A stretch of DNA of 64,000 bases, taken from positions 339,869-403,868 of the forward strand of contig NZ_JAERTZ010000018.1 of NCBI RefSeq assembly GCF_016746085.1, given 5' to 3'. This DNA comes from Zobellella iuensis. Its GTDB lineage: Bacteria; Pseudomonadota; Gammaproteobacteria; Enterobacterales; Aeromonadaceae. The translations under genes and the position numbers were made by a program. Under the pieces are notes generated by a model. That model made no database searches. It worked only from the letters and a program-made list of their open reading frames with translations, and was not told the origin of the DNA. The stretch's first letter is position 1; the number at the start of each line of letters is the position of its first letter. Of this stretch, positions 38,547-48,052 are shown in pieces.

Positions 38547-38755
38547 GCGTGCTCCTCCCCTGAGAAATGCCCTGTACCGCCGGACGACTCCGCCCCGGCG
38601 ACCGAAAATCAGCCCCTGCTGGACAACAGATGGCGCCGGATATGGCCGGGCCATGGTGACCACAACTTGATCCTAGAACAGGTCTGCCCGGTTGCCGAGG
38701 ACGCCCATGCTCCGCCCCGGCGGATGCCCCTGGCCGGCCCGGGGAATGACCTGCA

Positions 38756-40531
38756 TCAGGACGCCTTCAACAGCTGGGCCGACTCTTGCGCTGTGCCCAG
38801 GCGGGCCAGGGTTTGCGACAGGCTGTTGAGCAGCTGCTGGTTCTGGCTGACCACGGCATTGATTTCGCTGGCCGAGTCGCTGGCCCGGCCGGCCAGGGTG
38901 CGCACCTCGGTGGCCACCACCGAAAAGCCCCGCCCGGCATCCCCGGCACGGGCCGCCTCTATCGCGGCGTTGAGCGCCAGCAGGTTGGTCTGATCGGCAA
39001 TGGCGTTGATGCTGGATACCATGGCGTTGATGCTCTGCCCCGAGCGCAGCAGCTGCTCCATCACCGACTGGCTCGACTGCACCACCGCCAGGTGCTCGGT
39101 AATGTCGGCACCGTAGAGGATGATCTTCTGCAGGGCCCCGTAGGGATCCTTGACCGCGCAGAAGGTGGCGTCTACGCCCAGCTCCCGCCCCGCGACCCGA
39201 ACCTGCACTTCCTGGCGCACATTGTCGCCATCCAGCAGTTGGCGCTGCTGCGGCTGGCTCAGGTAGTGCTGCCAGGAGTGCATGGCCTCGGCGAAACGCC
39301 CGGGCGCAATGCCATACTGGCTGAGCGGATAATCATTGATGTCGGCCAGCCCGCCCTCGGGCAGCCATTCCACCAGCAGGTTGGACTGTCCGATGGCCCG
39401 GAAACGGGTTTCGAACTCCAGCGCGTTCGACTTGACCTGGGTGATATCGGCCACGATGGCGATAAAGCCCTGGTGCTGCTGCTGCTCGTACACCGGGTTG
39501 CTGGTGACCGACACCCACAGCGAGCTGCCGTTTTTGCGGTAGATTTCGATTTCGTCGTAGAAGGCATTGGGCGCATTCACCTCGGCACGGATGCGCTCGC
39601 GCGTGGCCGGATCCGTTCTGTCACCCACCAGAAACTCCTGGGGCGCATGGCCCAGCGCCTCGTCGGCGCTATAGCCGGTCATGCGCGCAAAACCCTGGTT
39701 AACGTAGAGAATGCGGTGCTCGCTATTGGTGATGACCACGGCGTTGTCGGTTTCGTTGGCCACCATGGACAGCAGCCGGAACTGGTTGCGCTGGCGCACC
39801 TCTTCGGTGATGTCGCTGGCAAACTTGACAATTTTCAGTATCTTGCCGTCGGGTGTGGTGATGGGGTTGTAGGTGGCGTGGATCCACACCGCCCGCCCGT
39901 CCCTGGCCAGGCGCCGGTATTCGGCGGTTTGATACTCGCCCCCGTTGAGCCGCTGCCAGAACCGGCGATAGTCCTCGCCCTGCGCTTCTTCCGGCGCCAC
40001 AAACATACGATGATGGCGCCCCCGGATCTCCTCCAGGCTGTAGCCCATGAGCGCCAGAAAGTTCTGGTTGGCGGTGATGATGGTGCCGTCCAGCTCGAAC
40101 TCGATCACCGCCTGCGCCCGGTGGATGGCCCTCAGCTGCGACTCCAGGTGGGCTTTTTGCAGCACCTGCTCGGTGACGTCGGTGGCGAACTTGATGATTT
40201 TGCTGACCTTGCCGCTGTGCATGATAGGGGTGTAGGACGCCTGGATCCAGATTTCCCGGCCCCCCTTGCCCAGCCGCTTGAACTCGGCGGTTTGCGCCCG
40301 CCCTTCCCGCAACTGTTGCCAAAACAGTTGATAGGCAGTGCCGGCAGCCTCTTCCGGCTCCACAAAAATACGGTGATGCTTGCCCACCACTTCCTCGGCC
40401 CGATAACCGGTCAGAGCCAGAAAATGATCGTTGGCACTTTGAATGGTGCCGTCCAGAGCGAACTGGATAACGGCCTGGCTGTGGTTGATGGCATCAATGA
40501 TTTCATCGGCAGCGGATTTTCTGCTGAACAT
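38756..40531 (-). CDS. Cytoplasmic multi-PAS methyl-accepting protein (BdlA-like)
   Basis: A 591-residue protein without membrane segments. It has four PAS-type domains in tandem (about 15-120, 135-245, 255-370, 375-490). The first two are close repeats ([11 protein letters not shown] / [11 protein letters not shown]), with PAC ends such as [10 protein letters not shown] short C-terminal chemoreceptor signalling tip follows ([22 protein letters not shown], split here by reading the first 20 residues). Domain order is that of Pseudomonas BdlA, a biofilm dispersal factor, with extra PAS domains. The signalling helix pair is short and no CheR-binding tail is seen. AAGGAG precedes the ATG. Confidence 0.88.
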   Translation of the reverse strand: MFSRKSAADEIIDAINHSQAVIQFALDGTIQSANDHFLALTGYRAEEVVGKHHRIFVEPEEAAGTAYQLFWQQLREGRAQTAEFKRLGKGGREIWIQASYTPIMHSGKVSKIIKFATDVTEQVLQKAHLESQLRAIHRAQAVIEFELDGTIITANQNFLALMGYSLEEIRGRHHRMFVAPEEAQGEDYRRFWQRLNGGEYQTAEYRRLARDGRAVWIHATYNPITTPDGKILKIVKFASDITEEVRQRNQFRLLSMVANETDNAVVITNSEHRILYVNQGFARMTGYSADEALGHAPQEFLVGDRTDPATRERIRAEVNAPNAFYDEIEIYRKNGSSLWVSVTSNPVYEQQQHQGFIAIVADITQVKSNALEFETRFRAIGQSNLLVEWLPEGGLADINDYPLSQYGIAPGRFAEAMHSWQHYLSQPQQRQLLDGDNVRQEVQVRVAGRELGVDATFCAVKDPYGALQKIILYGADITEHLAVVQSSQSVMEQLLRSGQSINAMVSSINAIADQTNLLALNAAIEAARAGDAGRGFSVVATEVRTLAGRASDSASEINAVVSQNQQLLNSLSQTLARLGTAQESAQLLKAS

Positions 40532-40630
40532 GAGCAAGCTCCTTATGCGGTAATCCCGGCTTTTTATTTGTTGGGCCCGATCAAGCTTAATCACAGGATC
40601 AAGAGAGCGACAAGTGAAACCGATAGCCAA

Positions 40631-41236
40631 TCAGCTCCTTTTCCGGAAACAGAGCCGGAATCCCACCAGCGCCATGGCCAGCAGCAGCGCCAGGCCCGCC
40701 AACCCCAGCATCCGGTTGGCCCCCGCCGAGGGCAGCCATTGCAGGTAATGCACCCGGTACAGGCCGTTGATAAGCCGGGTATCCCACCCTTGCTGGCGCA
40801 GGGTTAGCGTGTTCCAGTCCAGGTGGAGGCTCACCCCGGTGCTGGTGCGGGCACGAGCGCCTTCAAGCGCTACGATGTCGCCGTAACGGGTCGGATTGAC
40901 CGAGATGGCATCCTGCAGCAGCCGCCACAGCCCCGCCTCGTCCGGCAGCGGCAAGGGCTGCTGGCTGCCCGGCTGCAGATGCAGCGGTGGCCCTTCGGTG
41001 GTGACCAGCAGATGCGCGCCCAGCACTGTGCCCACCAGCCGCACCTGCCGCCAGTGGGGCTCGGGGCGGATCTCCATCCCGTCCGCCAGCGGCCGGGCCT
41101 TGACCGCCAACTGCTCATAGGCCCCCTGGTACCCCGGCTTGATAAAGAACACCGCGCCGGTCAGTGCCCAGCCGAACAGGGGCAGCAGCAGGAGCAGCCC
41201 CAGCAGGCGGTGGAGTTTTCTTGTATTGATGGACAT
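40631..41236 (-). CDS. PepSY-domain membrane protein
   Basis: A 201-residue protein with membrane helices at about 11-32 (LLGLLLLLPLFGWALTGAVFF) and near 175-195 and a periplasmic domain between. The N-terminal KLHRLLGLLLLLPLFGWALTG pattern and the late LINGLYRVHYLQWLP segment are typical of PepSY-associated TM proteins. The role is unknown; relatives often occur with iron or redox genes. It begins 16 bp after the nitrilase-family stop and is probably cotranscribed with it. Confidence 0.8.
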   Translation of the reverse strand: MSINTRKLHRLLGLLLLLPLFGWALTGAVFFIKPGYQGAYEQLAVKARPLADGMEIRPEPHWRQVRLVGTVLGAHLLVTTEGPPLHLQPGSQQPLPLPDEAGLWRLLQDAISVNPTRYGDIVALEGARARTSTGVSLHLDWNTLTLRQQGWDTRLINGLYRVHYLQWLPSAGANRMLGLAGLALLLAMALVGFRLCFRKRS

Positions 41237-41252
41237 AAAGGACTTGTTGCGC

Positions 41253-42035
41253 TTACAGACTTACCGTGGAAGCCGGCTCAGCCTGGATGGGATAAAAACG
41301 ACCGGCCTGCGGCTCTTCGCCGAGGGTACAGAGCACCAATCCGGTGTTTGCGCCCCGGGCCGCAAACACCGGCCTGCCGGCACCATCCCAGAAACCGCTG
41401 TTGCCGCAGGCTACCCAGCCGCCGGTGGCCCCGACATGGTTGCACAACAGCACCGGCACCGCCAACCGGGCCGCAAGGGAGGAAAGCATCCGGCTGTCCG
41501 CCGCAAAACCCTGTTCCGAGATCAGGGCACTGGCCAGATAGAACCCGGCCCCGGCGGCCTTGGCATCCCGCCCATGCCGGGCCTCGCCAAAGTCGGCGCA
41601 AATGGCCAGGGCCACCCGGTGGCCCTTGACCGGAAACTGATAATTCCGATGACCGGGAGCACAATATTGCTCCTCCCCCGGATGCAGATACTGCTTGGCG
41701 TAATACTCCACCCGCCCATCGGAAAAACAGATCACCGCACCGATAAAGGGCTTGCCCGCTCCGTTTTTAAGCGGACAGCCGGCCACCACCACAATACGGT
41801 GCCGCACCGCCGCCCGGGACAGCTCGGTCAACACGGATGAGCCCGCCTCCAAAGCCAGTTCCGCCGCCAGCTCCAGCTCATAGCCGGTGAGGGAAAGCTC
41901 GGGAAACGCCACCAGATCCGCCCCCAGCCGGGCAGAGGCCGCAATAAACTCCAGGTGGGTCTTCAGGTTGTTGACGAGATCGCCTTTCTCGGCCTGGATC
42001 TGAGCCAGGCCGACAATGAGGGTGCTGTTGTTCAC
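41253..42035 (-). CDS. Carbon-nitrogen hydrolase (nitrilase family)
   Basis: A 260-residue amidase-type enzyme. The catalytic Glu (FPELSLTGYE), Lys (AKQYLHPGEE) and Cys (LAICADFGEARH) are all present. The substrate is unknown; the family hydrolyses amides, N-carbamoyl compounds or nitriles. The chosen GTG reads VNNSTLIVGLAQIQ behind CGGAG. The open frame extends 35 codons upstream through a tandem DNA duplication, which I regard as non-coding. It is followed closely by the PepSY gene. Confidence 0.88.
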   Translation of the reverse strand: MNNSTLIVGLAQIQAEKGDLVNNLKTHLEFIAASARLGADLVAFPELSLTGYELELAAELALEAGSSVLTELSRAAVRHRIVVVAGCPLKNGAGKPFIGAVICFSDGRVEYYAKQYLHPGEEQYCAPGHRNYQFPVKGHRVALAICADFGEARHGRDAKAAGAGFYLASALISEQGFAADSRMLSSLAARLAVPVLLCNHVGATGGWVACGNSGFWDGAGRPVFAARGANTGLVLCTLGEEPQAGRFYPIQAEPASTVSL

Positions 42036-42047
42036 ACAGACTCCGTT

Positions 42048-42197
42048 AATGGGGTATTGGTACATAACGATAAAAGTGCCGCTTAATGCCTCACCGGGCG
42101 TAGACGCGAATTTATTCGCGTGAATGGGGTATTGGTACATAACGATAAGCGCGCCGCTTAATGCCTCACCGGGCGTAGACGCGAATTTATTCGCATG
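42048..42197. repeat. 75-bp tandem duplication with palindromic ends
   Basis: Two direct copies (42048-42122 and 42123-42197) differ at only a few positions. Each contains GGGGTATTGGTACATAACG and ends in GCGAATTTATTCGC, a hairpin of the same type as the palindromes near 49.4 kb. The block fills nearly the whole gap between the nuclease-like gene and the nitrilase gene. Confidence 0.9.
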
Positions 42198-42208
42198 AAT
42201 AGGCGGCT

Positions 42209-43576
42209 CTAGTTCGGCTCCTGCAAGGATGGAGAGGAGACGGCTGGCTCTTCTTCATCTTCTTCATGCTCCAGAGCCACCGGATCACGCCGTTGCAGCT
42301 TGGGGGGTGGCGCAACCCAGGCGCGCAGCGTTTGCCCCACTTGCTGATAAAAGTGCGGTACGGCTTTTTCCAATTCCTCTATAAATACCTTGTTGCCGGA
42401 AAACCGCGCGCCCAGGTCTGCGATATAAAACACCTCAAACGCACTCGGCACCACAGAGCTGGATGCATTGTCGAGAGCATTGGCATCCTGTAGCACCTTG
42501 GCCAGCGGTTCCTGGGTCTCCTCGGCCCGACCGGGCCTGATGGCCTTCACGTACATATTGTCGGTCTCGGCCTTGGCCAATTGTTTGGCCAACCAGTTGA
42601 CCCTGGCCGATGAGCGCTTCCTATCCTGAGGTGCTGCAAGCCGCATAGAGCAAACAACGGTGCGTTTGGTCAGATCGGCGGTTATATTCAGGTCGGCCGC
42701 GGCATCCGGGATTTCCAGAGAGCAAGTCAACTTCTTTTCCCTGGCAAGAATGTCACAGTCATCTTTCAGTCGCTGTACCGGATCGGTACGATGGGCCTTG
42801 GCAATCTTCAATTTGACCTGGCGACTCAGCTTTCGGCTCATGACCAGACAAAGATCACGCTGCTCCTGATGCCAGCTTGAGACCGTGTTTTCCACCTCTT
42901 CGGAACTTTTACCCAATACCGCACCGCTCTTCACCTTGGCGACCACATCTTTCCATTCTCGATTCATGCTATCGAACCGGGTGATTCCGCTGGAATCATG
43001 ACTGAGGTAACGCAACACTTCCTCAAGAATGAACTTCTGGTCGGGAGAGGTGATTTCACCAGACTCCAGCAGCAGGGTGGCTTGCGTCACAGCATACATC
43101 CATGACCAATGATACAGCTCCACCCCCTTGAGCAGCGACTTGGGCACTTTGACCGGATGGTGAGACGGCATGGCCACGAACTGATTGGTGATCGTGATAA
43201 CCGCATCAATCTTGTTCTTCTTGGCCTGTTGCAAGTAATGTTTTAGCTGTTCTTCACCGATTTCGGCTGAGCCAATCTTTGCTTCGATCAGGGCGCTCCA
43301 GTGCTTGCGACCGGTGCCAAGGACAATCAAACCATCGGGACGATCATTCTTGCTGGTAACATCGTCGTTTTCCAACACCACCTCGGTCCAGGCGTCCAGG
43401 CTGGCCCGGTTACCCACTCTTAACCCCAGTGACGCCAGCATCATTTGCCGGAATTCATAAACACCACGCAGGGCGGCCAGCAGGATTGAAGCGGCCCGTT
43501 GTTCTCGATTGGTATCGGCAACAACGGGGATCAGGCGTGCGACTTCGCCACGTTTGACATATTCGGGTAGCTCCAT
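42209..43576 (-). CDS. PD-(D/E)XK nuclease-like protein, unknown family
   Basis: A 455-residue soluble protein. Residues 60-135 carry a restriction-endonuclease-like core: RPDGLIVLG, then ALIEAKIG (E-x-K), then a helix with QLKHYLQQAKKNKIDAVITI. The rest is mixed, with a strongly acidic tail (EHEEDEEEP). I do not recognise the full-length family. The ATG lies 1 bp after the channel stop codon, and its ribosome binding site (AAGGA) is inside the channel's last codons, so expression is translationally coupled. This suggests a common function with the channel. Confidence 0.72.
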   Translation of the reverse strand: MELPEYVKRGEVARLIPVVADTNREQRAASILLAALRGVYEFRQMMLASLGLRVGNRASLDAWTEVVLENDDVTSKNDRPDGLIVLGTGRKHWSALIEAKIGSAEIGEEQLKHYLQQAKKNKIDAVITITNQFVAMPSHHPVKVPKSLLKGVELYHWSWMYAVTQATLLLESGEITSPDQKFILEEVLRYLSHDSSGITRFDSMNREWKDVVAKVKSGAVLGKSSEEVENTVSSWHQEQRDLCLVMSRKLSRQVKLKIAKAHRTDPVQRLKDDCDILAREKKLTCSLEIPDAAADLNITADLTKRTVVCSMRLAAPQDRKRSSARVNWLAKQLAKAETDNMYVKAIRPGRAEETQEPLAKVLQDANALDNASSSVVPSAFEVFYIADLGARFSGNKVFIEELEKAVPHFYQQVGQTLRAWVAPPPKLQRRDPVALEHEEDEEEPAVSSPSLQEPN

Positions 43577-43577
43577 T

Positions 43578-44354
43578 TTATTGTCCTTCCTTGGCGTTTT
43601 TTTTCTGGAAAGCATTGCTGCAGGCGGCAGCCAGAATACCGGTGGGCATGGCGATAAGACCGATGCCGGCAATGGCCGTAACACCGGCAAACAGCTTCCC
43701 CCAGGCCGTGATAGGCGTAACATCACCATAGCCCACCGTAGTCAATGTGGCTATGCTCCACCACAAGGCCCGAGGCACGCTGCCAAAGGCCTCCGGTTGG
43801 TGTGCCGCTTCAACCGCATACAAACAGGCGGACGAAAACAACAGCAACAACCCCGCCAGCCCCAGGCTTAATAGCAGTTCGTACATACGAGCCTTTACCG
43901 CCTCCGCCAGTGCCGACCAGGCCTGGCTGAAACGCCCCAGACGGGAAAGGCGCAACAGGCGGACAATCCGCAATAGCCGTAATAAAAACGCATTGTTGAT
44001 GGCAAGAAAGCCGAGGAAAAACGGGAGGATCGCCAGCAAGTCCACCAATGCCCACCAGCTCAGCATATAGCGTAGGCGCCCGGCTATTCCGCCGTACTTC
44101 GGATTCTCCCCCGCGGCATAAATGCGCGCCAGATACTCGATGGTGAAGATGATCGCAAAGCAGGCCTCCAACGTATTGAACAGAAAGGGGGCTGTATCCC
44201 GGACGCTGGCTTCGGTTTCGATGATCGCGGTAAGCGCCGCCAGCAGGATAAGCAGGCAGATCAATTTATTCGTTGGTGAAAGGCCAAATTTTACCCAGCC
44301 CTCCGGTGCCAGCTGGCCGTAGAGCCGTGCCCTTGTTTTTGTCATTGCAGCCAT
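43578..44354 (-). CDS. Voltage-gated-type potassium channel (six-TM)
   Basis: A 258-residue inner-membrane protein of the Kv type: S1 (LICLLILLAALTAII), S2-S3, an S4-like voltage sensor with Arg every third residue (LLRLLRIVRLLRLSRLGRF), S5, the selectivity filter TLTTVGYGDVTP, and S6. Positive tails flank the membrane part and no ligand-binding domain is seen. Met4 (44345) is an alternative start. Bacterial Kv channels usually stand alone; this one is directly coupled to a nuclease-like gene. Confidence 0.9.
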   Translation of the reverse strand: MAAMTKTRARLYGQLAPEGWVKFGLSPTNKLICLLILLAALTAIIETEASVRDTAPFLFNTLEACFAIIFTIEYLARIYAAGENPKYGGIAGRLRYMLSWWALVDLLAILPFFLGFLAINNAFLLRLLRIVRLLRLSRLGRFSQAWSALAEAVKARMYELLLSLGLAGLLLLFSSACLYAVEAAHQPEAFGSVPRALWWSIATLTTVGYGDVTPITAWGKLFAGVTAIAGIGLIAMPTGILAAACSNAFQKKNAKEGQ

Positions 44355-44409
44355 CCGTTGCGTTAATGCGGTCCCGAAAAATCAGTCCAAGTAAGCGCAG
44401 GAAAAGACG

Positions 44410-44970
44410 CTAGGGATTCCAGCTCAGCATGCCATCGCTGATGCTGCAGTCGGCGACTGCGTCGGCGGCATCCACTATGAAGATCTGCTGGGTTTCGGAC
44501 ACGGGATAGGTCAGGTATTCCGAGCACTTCGCGCTTTGCCCGGTGCCGACGACCACCCTGCTCCCGGCTTTGAGGGTACAGCTGGCCAGCTTATCCAGCG
44601 GAGACCATTGGTAGCAGATTTCGTAATCGGCCCGGTATTGCGCGACCGGGCCGCTGGGTTTATTGAAGGCCCACCATTGCCCGTATTGGCTGTTGGGGTT
44701 GGTGCTGTTCCAGGCCCGGAATATTTCCACTTGGGTGTCGGCCTTGCTCCGGTAAACCTGCCCCTGGCAGAGTTTTCCCTGCTCGGGCTCGCCCAATGCC
44801 TGCTGGAGCAGCACGGGATCCTCGATGGCGTCGAACTGGCCGGCAACCGCCGCCGGCAGCGCCGCGCTGCCCACGCAGGCGGCGGGGGTATAAGAAGCCG
44901 TTTCTTGCGGGGCATATTGGGCGCATCCTGCCAGCACCGCCAGTGTGAGGTATGATCCTATTCTTTTCAT
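44410..44970 (-). CDS. Lipoprotein of unknown function
   Basis: A 186-residue protein with lipobox LAGC after a 15-residue signal. The mature part has six Cys (for example in CVGSAALP, KLCQGQVYR, ICYQWS, CTLKAG), suggesting disulfides in the periplasm. No family is recognised. AAAGGG stands upstream of the ATG. It precedes the potassium channel gene on the same strand with a 55-bp gap; cotranscription is possible. Confidence 0.7.
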   Translation of the reverse strand: MKRIGSYLTLAVLAGCAQYAPQETASYTPAACVGSAALPAAVAGQFDAIEDPVLLQQALGEPEQGKLCQGQVYRSKADTQVEIFRAWNSTNPNSQYGQWWAFNKPSGPVAQYRADYEICYQWSPLDKLASCTLKAGSRVVVGTGQSAKCSEYLTYPVSETQQIFIVDAADAVADCSISDGMLSWNP

Positions 44971-45004
44971 TTTTTATCCCTTTGTTTGTATCAGTTTGTT
45001 TATA

Positions 45005-45403
45005 TCAGCCTTTGGCCGAAAACTGCTCGAACACCTGCTGCCCGGTCAACTTGCGGGTGTCATTTTTAAGTTCGTAATAGGGCGGTTTTTCGTCGATAAA
45101 GACTTCATTGGTCAGGCTGAAATCCTGCTCCTGAAACAGGCCGGCGGGCAGGATGTATTCATCGTTGGGCAGCAGATGGTAGAACAGGTGGGTGCCGCAC
45201 TGGGGGCAGAAGCCGCGCTCGGCCCAGTCGGATGAGCGGTACCTGGCCGGTTGGCCGCCGCTGAACACCACATCAGTACCGCAATGAACGGCAAACATGG
45301 GGCCGCCCGACCAGCGCCGGCACAGGGAGCAGTGGCACAGGCCCACTTCGTTATGGTCAGTCGCCACCACCTCTATCGAGCCGCAAAGGCATTTTCCTTT
45401 CAT
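45005..45403 (-). CDS. GFA-family (CENP-V/Gfa-fold) zinc protein
   Basis: A 132-residue protein. The zinc ligands KCLCGSI, HCSLCRRWSG and FCPQCGTHLFY are intact, as in the glutathione-dependent formaldehyde-activating (GFA) fold. Most members have unknown substrates. Start: the second of two adjacent ATG codons gives AGGAGG five bases upstream. It lies between a chemoreceptor and the lipoprotein gene on the same strand, downstream of a terminator-like hairpin. Confidence 0.88.
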   Translation of the reverse strand: MKGKCLCGSIEVVATDHNEVGLCHCSLCRRWSGGPMFAVHCGTDVVFSGGQPARYRSSDWAERGFCPQCGTHLFYHLLPNDEYILPAGLFQEQDFSLTNEVFIDEKPPYYELKNDTRKLTGQQVFEQFSAKG

Positions 45404-45429
45404 CATTTCCTCCTGGCTTATATGAACAA

Positions 45430-45453
45430 CCCCGCTATCCGGGGATAGCGGGG
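45430..45453 (-). terminator. Terminator-like hairpin downstream of the chemoreceptor gene
   Basis: Perfect 11-bp arms (CCCCGCTATCC / GGATAGCGGGG) surround GG. The minus strand continues with TTGTTCATAT, a weak T tract, so termination may be partial. It lies between the chemoreceptor stop (45497) and the GFA gene start. Confidence 0.5.
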
Positions 45454-45496
45454 GGCAATGGTGACACCCATAGGATCCCGGTTGCCCGCCACTGCA

Positions 45497-47053
45497 TCAG
45501 TAGTTGCTAAAATGTCTTACCAACCCATTCAGCTCTTGGCTCAGCCCCGCCAGCCGGCTGCTGGCAGAAGAAATCTCCGCACTCGCGGTGGCAGAGGCTT
45601 CGGCCGACTGCCGCACCGTCGATACCCGATCATTGCTCTCGGCGGTGACCGTGGCCTGCTCTTCGGTAGCAGTGGCAATCAGCTCGCTCATTTGCTGAAT
45701 ATCGGATACCTGCCGGGTGATCACGGCCAGGGCGGCTCCCGTGTCGCGGACGGCGGCGACGGAAGCCTGGGTATGTTTCACACTTTCCTGCATGGTGCGC
45801 GTGCTTTCGTCGGCAATGCCCTGGAGCTCCGAAACCAGCTTGCCGATTTCATTCGACGACACCTGGGTGCGTTGGGCCAGGTTTCGCACTTCATCCGCCA
45901 CCACGGCAAAGCCCCGGCCGGCTTCGCCGGCACGAGCGGCCTCGATGGCCGCATTAAGCGCCAGCAGGTTGGTTTGATCCGCGACCTCCTTAATCACGTC
46001 GAGGATGCTGCCAATACGCCCGCACTCCTGCTGCAGCCGGTTCATGAAATCGGCCGAGCTCGTGATCTCCGAGGCAAGAGACTCTATCTGGGTAATGGCC
46101 CGCTGCGACAATAGCTGGGCGTTGACGACTTCCTCGGCCGCGCCCTTGGCGGCCGTAGCCGTATCCTCGGAGTTACGTGCCACCTCCTGTACCGTGGTGG
46201 CAATCTCGCTCATCGCCGTGGCGATAAAATAGGTTTCATTCTTCTGGTCGTTAATTCGCTCTTGGGTACGGTCGGTCACGGAAGTTAATTGAGAGGCCGA
46301 GGCCGTAAGCTCATAGGACGCCGAGCCAATCTGTGACACAACAGTGCGCAGGCTGCCGTTCATTACCGCCAGGGAAGCAAGCAGTGCGCCCAATTCATCC
46401 CTGCGGTTAGCATCCGGCTGCTCCAACACCAGATCCCCCTTGGCGATACGCTGGGAAATTTCAACGGCTTGCTTCAAGGGCAGCACAATCTGCCGGCTGA
46501 TCACCAGGGTCACCACGCCGCCCATGGCCAAGGTTACCAGGGTGATACTAACGAGCAGGTAATAGACTTGCTCAGCCTGGGCGGCGGCACGCTCCTCCTC
46601 GGCGAAATACAGCTCGTTGGTGTTGTCCTGCAGATCGGACAGCAATCCGTTGGCGGCAAGCAGTGCGGACTGTGTGCGCGCGGCCTCTCTTTCTTTCAGG
46701 TAGCGCGCCAGATCCCTTTTCAGTTTTTCCACCGCCGCCATGTCCTCGGAAGGCCAGCGACCGGTTTGGGTGTCGGTGTGCAATTGGTTAATGGCATCCT
46801 GGAGGATTTGACGGCGCTGATTGTGCAGCTCTGTACTATGATAGTCACCATCCAATGCCTGCTGGTAATTGGCTTCACGGGTAAATACTATCTCGTCGAA
46901 CAGGTTGCCTATCTGACTGATGCGCTTTAGCGTTGCATCATTATTACTCAACCCATAGAACCCAAACATAGACAATAAGAGCACAAAAAATAACAGCGAC
47001 CCAAAGCCTATACAAAGCTTCAAGGTCACGCTCAGGTTTTTAATACTTAACAT
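45497..47053 (-). CDS. Methyl-accepting chemotaxis protein, membrane-bound
   Basis: A 518-residue receptor with membrane helices at about 10-30 and 165-190, a helical periplasmic ligand domain (residues 35-160), a HAMP domain ([20 protein letters not shown]) and a full signalling domain with the conserved tip ([19 protein letters not shown]). No CheR-binding pentapeptide is at the C-terminus. The ATG has GGGGAA upstream. The ligand is unknown. The upstream 263 bp (47054-47316) is AT-rich and holds no gene I can support. Confidence 0.93.
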   Translation of the reverse strand: MLSIKNLSVTLKLCIGFGSLLFFVLLLSMFGFYGLSNNDATLKRISQIGNLFDEIVFTREANYQQALDGDYHSTELHNQRRQILQDAINQLHTDTQTGRWPSEDMAAVEKLKRDLARYLKEREAARTQSALLAANGLLSDLQDNTNELYFAEEERAAAQAEQVYYLLVSITLVTLAMGGVVTLVISRQIVLPLKQAVEISQRIAKGDLVLEQPDANRRDELGALLASLAVMNGSLRTVVSQIGSASYELTASASQLTSVTDRTQERINDQKNETYFIATAMSEIATTVQEVARNSEDTATAAKGAAEEVVNAQLLSQRAITQIESLASEITSSADFMNRLQQECGRIGSILDVIKEVADQTNLLALNAAIEAARAGEAGRGFAVVADEVRNLAQRTQVSSNEIGKLVSELQGIADESTRTMQESVKHTQASVAAVRDTGAALAVITRQVSDIQQMSELIATATEEQATVTAESNDRVSTVRQSAEASATASAEISSASSRLAGLSQELNGLVRHFSNY

Positions 47054-47316
47054 ACATTCCCCATATTTATATCCATTAAATCTTAAACAATCATCCCTAA
47101 TTCCAGATCACTCGAGACAGAGACAGGGTTGGCTAACTTACTGTTAGAAGTCTGATAACAAGCACTACCAACAGGAAAAATTAAAATAAATAAATGGATG
47201 GCATGAAACTCGTACTCGGACAGCCCCCTCGCCCATCATTCCATAGCTCGTTTAACAAAAGGTTATGGTTCCTGGTTTACTTCACGCTCACTTTATGGCC
47301 TCGTTCGTTATATGCC

Positions 47317-47727
47317 TTATGCTTCGGCAGGCTCATTGAAGAGAACTTCAAGCCCAGGGTCCATAGTTTGAATATCAGGCTGATACAGGTAACAGCTAAT
47401 TCGTGCATAATTGTCAAGATCTGAGCCAACCATACATGTTTGCTCGTAACTTAGGCCGTCTTCAACAAACCTAATGCGCAACACTTTTGCATCCGTAGCT
47501 GATTCAATTGTTCCATTCCCGATAACCAGCTTATCCGCAACCATGCGTGTGACCTTGAATCCGTTCTCGTCATCTTCAATGATCACCTTGCCAACATAAG
47601 TAGTTTCTGAATCCAAAGCCTTTCCTACCAGGATGTATTTCCCTGGAATCATGAGCCGATATAAGTCATCACCTGCATGACAAGTCAATGCTGAGAAGAT
47701 CAAGGTCAGTATAAAAAATATTCGCAT
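47317..47727 (-). CDS. Small secreted protein, unknown function
   Basis: A 136-residue protein with a signal peptide (MRIFFILTLIFSALTCHA). The mature part is acidic and beta-rich, with two Cys near the C-terminus (YEQTCMVGSDL, RISCYLYQ) that could form a disulfide. No family is recognised. Its codon use is clearly poorer in GC than neighbouring genes, which suggests recent acquisition. Confidence 0.65.
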   Translation of the reverse strand: MRIFFILTLIFSALTCHAGDDLYRLMIPGKYILVGKALDSETTYVGKVIIEDDENGFKVTRMVADKLVIGNGTIESATDAKVLRIRFVEDGLSYEQTCMVGSDLDNYARISCYLYQPDIQTMDPGLEVLFNEPAEA

Positions 47728-48016
47728 ATAAAACCTATAATGCCCTGGTCACAGGGCCAGGGTAGTGGAACTTAAAGTGAACCCCTTCCTCCGTTCTTGT
47801 TCACACCCGGCCGAGATCGGAGGATCTGGGCATAAGGCATGCTACCGCCCGGATCTTGCGGGCGACCTTGCCTCTCTCCTCCCCTGTAGTCATGGGGTAT
47901 TTTGCCGCGCGCGGCATGGAATTCAAATGAAACTTTATCATGCCGGGCATTTTGGTTTGCGAAATGGGTGGGGGGCTGTTCTGGATGCCCGTTTTCGTGG
48001 GGATAGCGAGGCGGAG
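47728..48016. other. Intergenic region, no gene seen
   Basis: I see no supported gene. It contains short palindromes such as TGCCGCGCGCGGCA near 47902 and ends at the hairpin downstream of the outer-membrane protein gene. Plus-strand open frames here have no ribosome binding site or recognisable product. Confidence 0.5.
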
Positions 48017-48044
48017 CCTTGGCAGGGCAGCCGCCCTGCCAAGG
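48017..48044 (-). terminator. Strong hairpin after the outer-membrane barrel gene
   Basis: Perfect 12-bp arms (CCTTGGCAGGGC / GCCCTGCCAAGG) surround 4 bases. No T run follows on the minus strand, so it may stabilise the mRNA 3' end or act as a weak terminator. Confidence 0.5.
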
Positions 48045-48052
48045 AACCCGGA

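Noticed and set aside
42036..42140. 35-codon extension of the nitrilase-family protein through the tandem repeat
   Set aside because: The sequence is a DNA duplication, and the GTG at 42035 has a ribosome binding site and fits the family start.
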